This document shows, in pieces, positions 17,211 to 25,004 of a stretch of 32,519 nt of DNA. A program made the translations under genes and the position numbers. Location: the NCBI GenBank assembly GCA_030532905.1, contig JAUNKE010000024.1, positions 1 to 32,519 of the forward strand, given 5' to 3'. Each line of letters opens with the position of its first letter. Within the stretch, counting starts at the first letter, position 1. This stretch comes from Peptostreptococcaceae bacterium (GTDB lineage Bacteria; Bacillota; Clostridia; Peptostreptococcales; Filifactoraceae). The notes below the pieces were generated by a model. It searched no databases and had not been told where the DNA came from. It saw only the letters and a list, made by a program, of their open reading frames with translations.

Positions 17211-20200
17211 TGCAGGAGATAAAACAGCGAATCACAACCGATGAGATGGAGCAGGCGGCATCGGAATATAAAGAGAAAATTTATAAATTTGAAGCATTCA
17301 TCAGCTATCGTCATGTCGAGCCCGACCAAAGCATCGCGCAGGCGGTACACAAAATGATAGAGACCTTTAAAGCGCCGAAGGAATTTGAAATCAACGGACA
17401 AAAACCGGTTTTTCGAGTTTTTCGCGACCGGGAAGAATTGGCGGCAAAGGATTTGAGTGCGTCGATTGAAGATGCTTTGCAAAACAGCAAGTATCTTATC
17501 GTTATCTGCTCCCGACGAACGCCGCTCTCCGAATGGTGCATCAAAGAGATAGAGACCTTTAGAAAAATACATGGCGATGAGCGAATCATTCCCGTCTTGG
17601 TGGAGGGCGAGCCGGCGGAATCTTTTCCATATCCGCTCAAGCAGCTCCAAAGAGGAAATCAGGACGCGACGGAATTGCAGGATATTTTAGCGGCGGATTT
17701 GCGTCCCAATGCGATTTTGCAAAATGAAGTCAAAAGCTATGAATCCATCGAGGGAACCGATCCCGCCAAAGTGAAGGCATTGACCAAAGAAGCGCTGAAT
17801 ATTTTGAAGCTCGAAAAATATCGCATCATGGCGACGATTTTGGGTTGCTCTTTGGGCGATTTGAAGCAGAGGGACAAGGAGCGAAAAAACAAATTGATGC
17901 TCAGCATTGCGTCGCTGGTCGGTGCAGTATTTTTACTCTTCGGTTTGTCAATGGCGAATGCTTATAACAAAGCGGAGAATGCGAGACGGGCTGCGGTTCA
18001 ATCCAATGCGGCGATTTTGATGAAACAGTCGCGCGATTTTCTCAGCGACGGAGACAGCATCAAGGCGATTCTCGTTGCGCAGGAAGCGATGAAATCCATC
18101 GATGAAGATATGGAGAATTACAATGCGCTGAAAGCGGAGGAGATGGCGATTTACAACAACTCGATTTACAACAACGGATTTCGAATGCTTACGAGTATTC
18201 CGACCAAGAACAAATTGACCTTCTCCGCCATCAATAAAGAAGGGAATTTGTTGGCTTTCGGTCTGGGCAACAATCAAACCGCCATTGCGGATGCTCACAA
18301 CGGAGCGATTCTTAAAACTTTTGACGGTCACAGTGAGCAGGTGAAATTGATTGATTTTTCGCCGGATGGGAAAATGCTCGCATCCTCGTCGTTTGACCAG
18401 AGTACAATTATATATGATGTAGAGACGGGTGAGCAGATTCATCGGATGGAATTTTCCGGATATCCGATGACGAGTCGATTTTCAAAAGACGGCAGTCGGT
18501 ATTTCCAAATCAACTTGGATTCCAAAGGATTTTCCTTGCAGGCTTATAGCACGAAGGATTGGAGTCAAATCGGCGGTTTTGAGTTGGATGGAGATATTAA
18601 GGATATCGACATTGCGCCCGACGGCAAAGAGATTATTATAACCGCGAGCGATTTCAGCAAGCCGGAGGAGCAGCTTACCAGACGACGAGTGGAAGACGGA
18701 AAGATTATCGATTCTTTTGCGCAGAGCAAGGAGCAAATCAAAAGTTATACCGGGAATCAATATGAGACGAGCAATCCGTTTCATTGGGCGGAGTATTCCA
18801 AAGACGGTAAGAGCATCATTGCGGCAAACTCCGGTGAAATCATAAAATATAATATCGCTGATAAGCGAGTCATTTTCAGACAAAAATTCTTTGTGGTTCC
18901 TCAAGAAGAAAATATTGAGGAGACGAAGGATGGCAAGCACATCATTTTTCAATCGGCATCCATGGTCTATTTTCTAAACGGGAAAACCGGAGCTATTGAG
19001 AAAGAGGTTTATTTTGAAAATATGACTTTGAAAAAATTCACTTATCACGAAGAGAGCAACACTCTGGTTGCGGTGGACGAGAGCTCGATTGCGATTTGGC
19101 GCAACGGCATCCTTCTTGAAAAAAATCTGACTTTCGGTCGCACCGTACCGGCATCCGTCGAATTTTTGCCCGACGGGAGCAAACTGATATTGAATATCCG
19201 AGAGAATCAGACGATTAAAATTGTTGACATCGACAAAGCGGAGATGATTGAAGCGCAGCTTGTTGCGGTTTCAAACAAGATGGGAAAGGCGCTTTACCAC
19301 AATGATGAAGGATTTTTCATATCCGATGGCGTTGGAAAACCGCTTCAACCGATAACGCTACGAAATGTCCGATATGTATTTTATATTCCGGAGGTGCGGG
19401 GATATCGCATATCCGATGACGGAAAATATGTTGCACGCTTAATCAATCGACGCTCGGAGGATAATTTGACCTCGGAGCAGATTCTGAACATTTATAATTT
19501 GGAAACACAAAAAGAAATTGAGTTTGTGATGAGCACGAGTCAAACAGGCTATACTTTTACAGCCGACAACAAGAAGATTGTCATCACCGACAATATTGAA
19601 GGCACGAGAATGCTTGACATCGAAAGTCAAAAGGAATTGTTCCGCTATCCGCATATAAAAAATGATTCCTACAAGATCATAATGAGCGATGATGAAAAGA
19701 CACTCATCATCAATCGAATTTCCGGAACCAGCGAGGTATATGATGTGAGCAATGGGGAGCTGATTGACAAAATTCCGGGTGAGGCGCTGTATATGGAAGG
19801 CGGCGGAGAGAGTTTGAAAATCCGAGGAGTCTATAACAATTCGGGTTATCATTGGGAATTCGGAAAAGAGCTGCAGTTGTTTGATTTGGACGAATACTGC
19901 GCCGAGACACCGGTCAGCCTCAGCGATTTGAATCTCTATCATCCGAAAAGCAATTTGCTGTTGATGGTTCGAAACAATGATACGCGTCGAGTGGGCTATG
20001 TGGTTGATTTTTCGTCGGGCAGATTACTGACTACGCTTAATCCGTCGGTAACCCCTTATCGAACCAATGCCGCCTTTGATGCGGAAGGGAAAGTTATCGG
20101 AATCGACCAGCTCTACTATTCGGATTTGTATAATAAAGAGGAAAAATCCGCAAAGAATTATCGCTCGATGGTGATTTATCGAATGCTCGGTGAGGAGGAA

Positions 20201-20287
20201 ACCCTACAAAAAATCGACAAAATTCGTTCAGGTAGAGAATTGACGGAGGAAGAAAAGATTCAAATCGGTTTGAGCACCAAGAAATAA
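17210..20287 (+). CDS. TIR domain - transmembrane helix - WD40 propeller protein
   Basis: The protein has 1025 residues. The TIR domain (about 25-145) has FEAFISYRH (27-35), RVFRDREEL (69-77), YLIVICSRR (95-103) and WCIKEIETF (109-117). E113 occupies the position of the catalytic glutamate of NAD-cleaving TIR domains. A basic stretch (KQRDKERKNK) precedes a single TM helix (about 229-250), favouring a cytoplasmic TIR. A helical segment to about 320 leads into degenerate WD40/beta-propeller repeats to the end, with SPDGKMLASSSFDQS and YDVETGE as the clearest. The ATG overlaps the stop of the RyR gene by one base, with AAGGAGG at 17196-17202. TIR-TM-WD40 proteins recur in Clostridia, with no settled function. 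NADase activity is inferred from the glutamate only. Confidence 0.9.
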   Translation: MQEIKQRITTDEMEQAASEYKEKIYKFEAFISYRHVEPDQSIAQAVHKMIETFKAPKEFEINGQKPVFRVFRDREELAAKDLSASIEDALQNSKYLIVICSRRTPLSEWCIKEIETFRKIHGDERIIPVLVEGEPAESFPYPLKQLQRGNQDATELQDILAADLRPNAILQNEVKSYESIEGTDPAKVKALTKEALNILKLEKYRIMATILGCSLGDLKQRDKERKNKLMLSIASLVGAVFLLFGLSMANAYNKAENARRAAVQSNAAILMKQSRDFLSDGDSIKAILVAQEAMKSIDEDMENYNALKAEEMAIYNNSIYNNGFRMLTSIPTKNKLTFSAINKEGNLLAFGLGNNQTAIADAHNGAILKTFDGHSEQVKLIDFSPDGKMLASSSFDQSTIIYDVETGEQIHRMEFSGYPMTSRFSKDGSRYFQINLDSKGFSLQAYSTKDWSQIGGFELDGDIKDIDIAPDGKEIIITASDFSKPEEQLTRRRVEDGKIIDSFAQSKEQIKSYTGNQYETSNPFHWAEYSKDGKSIIAANSGEIIKYNIADKRVIFRQKFFVVPQEENIEETKDGKHIIFQSASMVYFLNGKTGAIEKEVYFENMTLKKFTYHEESNTLVAVDESSIAIWRNGILLEKNLTFGRTVPASVEFLPDGSKLILNIRENQTIKIVDIDKAEMIEAQLVAVSNKMGKALYHNDEGFFISDGVGKPLQPITLRNVRYVFYIPEVRGYRISDDGKYVARLINRRSEDNLTSEQILNIYNLETQKEIEFVMSTSQTGYTFTADNKKIVITDNIEGTRMLDIESQKELFRYPHIKNDSYKIIMSDDEKTLIINRISGTSEVYDVSNGELIDKIPGEALYMEGGGESLKIRGVYNNSGYHWEFGKELQLFDLDEYCAETPVSLSDLNLYHPKSNLLLMVRNNDTRRVGYVVDFSSGRLLTTLNPSVTPYRTNAAFDAEGKVIGIDQLYYSDLYNKEEKSAKNYRSMVIYRMLGEEETLQKIDKIRSGRELTEEEKIQIGLSTKK

Positions 20288-20303
20288 ATTTTTGAAAATA
20301 GAT

Positions 20304-20346
20304 AAAAAAGCCAATCTTTTTGTTTCAACTCGAGATTGGTTTTTTA
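20304..20346 (+). terminator. Intrinsic terminator closing the RyR/TIR module
   Basis: AAAAAGCCAATCT (20305-20317) pairs with AGATTGGTTTTTT (20333-20345) with one G-T pair and ends in T6. The A-rich 5' arm could also serve the other strand. Confidence 0.85.
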
Positions 20347-20362
20347 AATTATAAAATAAATT

Positions 20363-20392
20363 TTGTGTCAACGAATACTTAGCGGGTATATA
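20363..20392 (+). promoter_or_regulatory. Weak candidate promoter of the CoA-transferase gene
   Basis: TTGTGT (20363-20368), an 18-base spacer and TATATA (20387-20392), about 40 bases before the start codon. Box matches are moderate. Confidence 0.35.
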
Positions 20393-20429
20393 AGTATTGA
20401 AGGAATGTTTTTTGGAAAAGGAGGTTTTT

Positions 20430-21626
20430 ATGAACAACAGACAAGCTTTAGAAAATATAAAGGTACTCGATCTTTCCAGAGTGCTGGCGGGTCCTTATGC
20501 AACGATGCTTCTGGCGGATATGGGAGCGGAAGTCATCAAAATAGAATCGCCGAAAACGGGCGACGATTCCAGAGCATTTGGTCCCTATCTTGAAGGAGAA
20601 AGTGCATATTTTATGAGCATCAACCGAAACAAGAAAAGCATTACATTGAATTTGAAAAGTGAAGAAGGCAAAAAGATTTTTTGGGATCTTGTAAAAAAAT
20701 GCGATGTTCTTGTCGAAAATTTCCGTCCGGGAACGATGGAAAAACTTGGATTCGGATATGAAGAAATAAAAAAAGTAAATCCCGGAATGATTTATGCGGC
20801 GGCATCCGGCTTCGGACATTCCGGTCCATACAGTAAAAGACCGGCTTATGATGCGGTTGTTCAGGCGATGGGCGGTATCATGAGTATTACCGGACCGAAA
20901 GAAGGACCGATGAGTCGAGTCGGTGCATCGATTGGCGATATCGGAGCGGGACTTTTTACGGCAATCGGAATTTTAGCTGCGCTCAACTATCGAAATCTTA
21001 CGGGCATCGGACAGAAAGTTGATGTGGCAATGCTCGATTGTCAGGTGGCAATGCTTGAAAATGCGATTTCACGCTATCTTATCTCGGGTGTTTTACCGAA
21101 ACCGGCGGGCAATCGACACACATCCATTACACCTTTTGAGCCTTTCACAACTTCCGACGGCGAAATTATGATTGCGGCGGGAAATGATGTATTGTATCGT
21201 AAATTGATGGAATTCATCGGTGGTGAAGAATATATTTCCGATCCGCGTTTCATCGACAATCCGAAGCGAACCGAAAATATAGAAATGCTCAAACCGATTA
21301 TCGATGAATTGACGGCAAAGAAAACAACAAAAGAATGGCAGGATATTTTGGATGCGGCGGGCGTTCCGAACGGCCCTATCAATACGGTGGATAAAGTGAT
21401 TGAAGATTCGCAGGTCAATGCACGAAATATGATTGTAGAGATAGAGCATCCGGTGGCGGGAAAAACAAAAATTCCGGGAGTGGCAATTAAAATGAGCGAA
21501 ACGCAGGGGCAAGTTCATTCCCCGGCGCCGATTTTGGGGCAGCATACCGACGAGATACTCAAAGACTTCTTGGGATATAGTGAGAATGAAATCCAAAAAT
21601 TGCATTCGACTGAAAATCTGTTCTAG
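20430..21626 (+). CDS. Family III (CaiB/BaiF) CoA-transferase
   Basis: The protein has 398 residues, the usual family length. It shows VLDLSRVLAGPYATMLLADMG (12-32), KIESPKTGDDSR (38-48), NFRPGTMEKLG (98-107) and VGASIGDIGAG (164-174). D170 in the last motif fits the catalytic aspartate (Asp169 of formyl-CoA transferase) that forms the acyl-anhydride intermediate. It moves CoA between carboxylic acids. The substrate cannot be read from sequence, and no dehydratase, dehydrogenase or racemase partner lies nearby. The start is ATG 20430, 5 bases after AAAAGGAGG; an upstream in-frame ATG at 20397 has no such site. A terminator at 21746 follows, so it is probably a single-gene unit. Confidence 0.92.
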   Translation: MNNRQALENIKVLDLSRVLAGPYATMLLADMGAEVIKIESPKTGDDSRAFGPYLEGESAYFMSINRNKKSITLNLKSEEGKKIFWDLVKKCDVLVENFRPGTMEKLGFGYEEIKKVNPGMIYAAASGFGHSGPYSKRPAYDAVVQAMGGIMSITGPKEGPMSRVGASIGDIGAGLFTAIGILAALNYRNLTGIGQKVDVAMLDCQVAMLENAISRYLISGVLPKPAGNRHTSITPFEPFTTSDGEIMIAAGNDVLYRKLMEFIGGEEYISDPRFIDNPKRTENIEMLKPIIDELTAKKTTKEWQDILDAAGVPNGPINTVDKVIEDSQVNARNMIVEIEHPVAGKTKIPGVAIKMSETQGQVHSPAPILGQHTDEILKDFLGYSENEIQKLHSTENLF

Positions 21627-21745
21627 TCTATGATTTTTCAGACGACATTCTTCGGTTCGTATGTTTTCAAAAACATCTTTGCTTTGCGAATAAAAACTGT
21701 TTGAAATAAAGAACTTTATAAAATCGGCTGTTGAAAAATGGTCGC

Positions 21746-21782
21746 AAAAAAATGGCGAACTCGTAAGGGTAAGCCATTTTTT
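21746..21782 (+). terminator. Intrinsic terminator downstream of the CoA-transferase gene
   Basis: AAAAAAATGGC (21746-21756) pairs with GCCATTTTTT (21773-21782), with a 16-base loop and a T6 tail. It lies about 120 bases after the stop codon. Confidence 0.75.
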
Positions 21783-21839
21783 GTGAGCATAAAATAAATT
21801 TTACAGCGCAGTTGGATAATATTTACACATATCGCCGGA

Positions 21840-21895
21840 ATTACAAAGAGCTGTTGCGGAATGAAAAATCTCATCTTGCAACAGCTCTTTGTAAT
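21840..21895. repeat. Perfect 18-bp inverted repeat (hairpin)
   Basis: Bases 21840-21857 are the exact reverse complement of 21878-21895, with a 20-base loop. There is no T run on the 3' side, so it is not a standard terminator. It stands 22 bases before the structured element at 21918-22187. Confidence 0.8.
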
Positions 21896-21917
21896 TTATA
21901 TCTTAAATAAGCTTTTG

Positions 21918-22187
21918 ATACTAATACCTAATACGCCACAGAAAAAATATTCTTTTTCCGTTCCGATGGAACGGCGGAACGGTGGGGTTACGAACCTAAC
22001 CAAATTTTTGAGCGCAGTGATAAAAATTTTTGGTAGGTTTCATGCATGGGTTGACGAGATATACAACGACCGAAGTGAGATTGTATATCCGTAACCTACT
22101 GCCACCGTTCCCTACAAGGCAGGAAGCCAAAAACGGTTATTCAAAATACAAATTATTGATAACTCTGTTTTTAATGGGTATTAGTAT
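21918..22187. repeat. Nested inverted-repeat element, MITE-like or structured RNA
   Basis: The outer ends ATACTAATACC (21918-21928) and GGTATTAGTAT (22177-22187) are perfect 11-bp inverted repeats. Inside, GGAACGGTGG-GGTTACG (21976-21992) pairs with CGTAACC (22090-22096) and CCACCGTTCC (22102-22111). This closes two hairpins. One is AACCTA-a-CCAAATTTTT against AAAAATTTTTGG-TAGGTT (21993-22039). The other is GATATACAA against TTGTATATC (22058-22089). The loops are similar (GAGCGCAGTGAT and GACCGAAGTGAGA). A direct repeat GGAACGG (21968-21974, 21976-21982) faces CCGTTCC (21958-21964). No protein is convincingly encoded. This fits a non-autonomous mobile repeat or a folded RNA; copies elsewhere in the genome would decide. 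Confidence 0.6.
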
Positions 22188-22190
22188 GAA

Positions 22191-22880
22191 TTATTCTACT
22201 GCTCGGCGATATCCGGCTGCCTGTGCTTCTTCTTCAGTTTGAAACCACACAATGTTATGAGCGGATACTTTGTAGTAATGTTTGCCGCCCGGAAGATGAT
22301 AGATATGACTACGCATATTGCCTTTTATCCAGACGCCTTCTTTTTCCGAATTGGTTACAACATGCTTATTATCCTCGGGATATTGCTTGGCATTTTGTTT
22401 TTTGTCCGAGACGACACCGGAATTATCATTCTGCGGAGTGCCCGGATTTACCGGAATCGGTGGTGCATACAGATCGATATCGCCTACAAAAACGGTCTTG
22501 CTCACATTGTCGTATTGAACCGGAATGTTCAGATTCGCAGTGATGAAAGAAAGCGGTACATAGGTCTTTCCCTTAATTACCTGAGCGGGTGCATCGAGTG
22601 GAATGTTCTCGTTGTTTTTTTGCGCATTTTTTGCACCGATCTTGATTTTGAGCTCCACATCGTCCTTTTGAATAATTACCGTCTTGCTCGCTTGATCCCA
22701 TCCGACATTAGCGGCAGTCGCAGTCGCAATGGATGCAACCGGCACAAAGGTTCTGCTCTTGATGATTTTCGGCTCCGCGTCTTTCATCAACGCTCCGTTG
22801 ACTACGAGATTCAAAGCGGATGAGGTGATTGTGGTTGTCGCAATGAGCAACAGGGATAAAACAGCTACTTTTGATTTCAT
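22191..22880 (-). CDS. Secreted protein with copper amine oxidase N-terminal-like domain
   Basis: The protein has 229 residues. The N-terminal signal peptide (MKSKVAVLSLLLIATTTITSSA) should direct export. Two repeats of the copper-amine-oxidase N-terminal type follow: VVNGALMKDAEPKIIKSRTF with VPVASIATA, and later VIKGKTYVPLSFITANL. This substrate/cell-wall-associated module is common in clostridial exported proteins and needs no copper. A Pro/Asn/Asp-rich linker (about 140-180) leads to a C-terminal unit, IKGNMRSHIYHLPGGKHYYK...EEEAQAAGYRRA. It resembles the small Ada-metal-binding-like module found at the ends of some secreted nucleases, although the usual cysteines are absent. AGGAGGAG lies 5 bases before the ATG. 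The function is unknown. Confidence 0.85.
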   Translation of the reverse strand: MKSKVAVLSLLLIATTTITSSALNLVVNGALMKDAEPKIIKSRTFVPVASIATATAANVGWDQASKTVIIQKDDVELKIKIGAKNAQKNNENIPLDAPAQVIKGKTYVPLSFITANLNIPVQYDNVSKTVFVGDIDLYAPPIPVNPGTPQNDNSGVVSDKKQNAKQYPEDNKHVVTNSEKEGVWIKGNMRSHIYHLPGGKHYYKVSAHNIVWFQTEEEAQAAGYRRAVE

Positions 22881-22925
22881 TTTTCTCCTCCTAAGTATTA
22901 AAATTGAATTCCCCTAAATTCTATT

Positions 22926-22956
22926 ATTATATCGACTTCTTAAAATAAAATCACAA
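22926..22956 (-). promoter_or_regulatory. Candidate promoter of the secreted CAO-N protein gene
   Basis: On the minus strand, TTGTGA (22956-22951) and a perfect TATAAT (22931-22926) lie about 46 bases before the start. The 19-base spacer is longer than ideal. Confidence 0.4.
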
Positions 22957-22962
22957 GCCAAA

Positions 22963-24804
22963 CTAATTGGCGATGGAAATGATTTTATCGAGCAGTCGAT
23001 TATGATAATCCTGTTTTTCAAATTCCTCAATCGTTGTTCGTAATGTTTGAACATCGTCGGTGATGATGGCATCCACATTTTTTTGAATCAATCGTCGCAT
23101 CGACTTCGGACGATTGATGGTCCAGACGACCGATTGCTTTTCAGCTTGATGAATACTCTTGAGTGCATTGTCGGTTGCGGCGCTCTCTTCTATTATAATA
23201 TAGTCTGCGGAAAAATTCCCCGCCTTCCCGAGAGCAAAATAATAGACGAATCCGGTTTTAAGCTCCGGATAGTTTTTCTGAATGTATTCGAGCAATGTCG
23301 AATTGGAGCTCACCAATACAATTTCTTTATCCGTTTCTTTGTGCGTAAGCATCAAAGCAATATCGTCCGCCATTTGTTTGTCTGCGGTTTCTCCTTTGAG
23401 TTCGATAAACAGCCCGATTTTATTTTGACACAAATCAAGCGTTTCCGCAAGAGTGCAAATTCGCTCATTCGGGTAATTCGGGAATTTTTTTCCGATGTCG
23501 AGTGCTTTGATTTCGTCCAAAGTCATTTCAAAAGAAGCTTTGGAAACGCCCGCCAATCGCTCAAAATCCGAATCGTGATGAATGATGTAAGCGCCGTCTT
23601 TCGTGCGCTGCACATCCAATTCAATATAATCGGCTCTGTTTTTGATGGCGGATTCAAAAGCGGACAGACTGTTTTCGGGAATGGAATGTCCACCGCCGCC
23701 TCGATGTGCGATGACTAGAGCGGAATTTTCTTTCACAAAAATTTCTTCATAGAAAAAGCCGAGCGGAATCGAAATTATAACAATCGCGCTTAATACACCG
23801 ATGCAAATAGATTTTTTGCGACAAAATACTTTGTCCATCGGTGAGAGTTTGCTTTTTTCCGGAATCTCCGGACAGGAATGTAATTGATGGCAGAACGGCT
23901 CCGTCTTGCTCACGAAATGATAGAACAGATTTGTCAAAAAGTGAAGCTCAAACGGAATCAGAAGCAGAGCCGTCAAACTGAGCAGAATATTTTTGACAAA
24001 AAGCAGAACGAGTAGAAGCCATCGCGTCGAGTCGCCGGTCAGATTCCATACGAAGAACGAAAGTCCCTTATTCCAGAGCCAAGAAAATACAAACAGAAGC
24101 GACAGATTGATGATGACGACCATCGCCAAATGACAAAAGAATTCTTTGTAATTTTTCTTAAAGAGTAAGGAGCTGTTCTTCAACGCTTGTGAGGGTCTGT
24201 TCTGCTCAATCATCATAAATTGAAAAAGAAAAATCCAGCGGATACTGATGCACAGCAAAACAAAGAGCAACAGATAGTATAGAACTTTATAGCTGAAATG
24301 CTCTTCCACAAAAATATTGACGAAACTCGGGATACGAATCCCGCCTAAAAAGCTGAGCGTCACGCCGATTTTTGACAGCGGAACGAGAAATATCAGATAT
24401 AAAAGCAGGATAAAACTTCCGATTTCAAACATTTTAGGTAACAATTTGAAATTGGATTTCATCAAATCTTTGTAGCTGCTTTCCGGTTTGTTATGTAGAA
24501 TTTGTGCGCTGAGCAGCACCAAACCGCCCAATTCAATCAGAACGCTGAGCACCAAAACAAAGGCTCCGATTGCCAAAAACAAAATGCCATGCGGACTGAA
24601 TAGGAATTGTCCCATCTCATTGTTGCTGACGGCGGGGCGTCCGCTCGAATAAACCAATGCCTGAATGAGTGTAGCGAATAGAGGCAGAATAAGTACGGAT
24701 ATGAGCAATTTTGTGGTGATTTGATATTTTAGAAAACGACTCGCTCCATGTGAAAAAGATTGTATAAAGGATTTGTATTCCTCGAAAAATTGTCCGATTT
24801 TCAT
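22963..24804 (-). CDS. Membrane-anchored glycerophosphodiester phosphodiesterase
   Basis: The protein has 613 residues. The N-terminal half (about 20-350) has eight or so membrane helices of the GPDPase_memb type. The C-terminal GDPD domain (about 362-610) has HRG (367-369), PEN (376-378), IELDVQRTKDG with E395 and D397, and HHD (409-411). These are the metal- and phosphate-binding residues of the family. It hydrolyses glycerophosphodiesters to an alcohol and glycerol-3-phosphate, in phospholipid turnover or possibly teichoic acid turnover. A hydrophobic helix just before GDPD suggests that the catalytic domain faces outward. The start is ATG 24804 after AGGGAG; an in-frame ATG at 24837 lacks a good site. 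It runs in the same direction as the CAO-N gene but about 80 bases apart. Confidence 0.92.
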   Translation of the reverse strand: MKIGQFFEEYKSFIQSFSHGASRFLKYQITTKLLISVLILPLFATLIQALVYSSGRPAVSNNEMGQFLFSPHGILFLAIGAFVLVLSVLIELGGLVLLSAQILHNKPESSYKDLMKSNFKLLPKMFEIGSFILLLYLIFLVPLSKIGVTLSFLGGIRIPSFVNIFVEEHFSYKVLYYLLLFVLLCISIRWIFLFQFMMIEQNRPSQALKNSSLLFKKNYKEFFCHLAMVVIINLSLLFVFSWLWNKGLSFFVWNLTGDSTRWLLLVLLFVKNILLSLTALLLIPFELHFLTNLFYHFVSKTEPFCHQLHSCPEIPEKSKLSPMDKVFCRKKSICIGVLSAIVIISIPLGFFYEEIFVKENSALVIAHRGGGGHSIPENSLSAFESAIKNRADYIELDVQRTKDGAYIIHHDSDFERLAGVSKASFEMTLDEIKALDIGKKFPNYPNERICTLAETLDLCQNKIGLFIELKGETADKQMADDIALMLTHKETDKEIVLVSSNSTLLEYIQKNYPELKTGFVYYFALGKAGNFSADYIIIEESAATDNALKSIHQAEKQSVVWTINRPKSMRRLIQKNVDAIITDDVQTLRTTIEEFEKQDYHNRLLDKIISIAN

Positions 24805-24838
24805 ATAAACTCCCTGTATCAAAAATCTCTTTAACACT

Positions 24839-24867
24839 ATTTAACCAAAATTATCTTGATTTGACAA
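24839..24867 (-). promoter_or_regulatory. Candidate promoter of the membrane GDPD gene
   Basis: On the minus strand, TTGTCA (24867-24862), a 17-base spacer and TTAAAT (24844-24839) precede ATG 24804. Confidence 0.45.
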
Positions 24868-24936
24868 TCTTTTGCACTCAATTTCATCAAAAAATGTAAA
24901 ATATTTGTATAAAAAATCCGGTGCAATACAAAATGC

Positions 24937-24965
24937 TTGACAATTGTGACGAATGTCAGTAATAT
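24937..24965 (+). promoter_or_regulatory. Promoter of the YuiF-like transporter gene
   Basis: TTGACA (24937-24942), 17 bases, then TAATAT (24960-24965). A perfect TATAAT at 24975-24980 is an alternative -10 with a weaker -35. Transcription diverges from the GDPD gene. Confidence 0.55.
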
Positions 24966-25004
24966 CGGAATAAGTATAATTTTTTAGGAGTAAAGGAGGT
25001 TTCA

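Noticed and set aside
24938..24958. TGACA/TGTCA inverted repeat at the YuiF-like promoter as operator
   Set aside because: The arms are only 5 bases and one is simply the -35 box; chance is sufficient.
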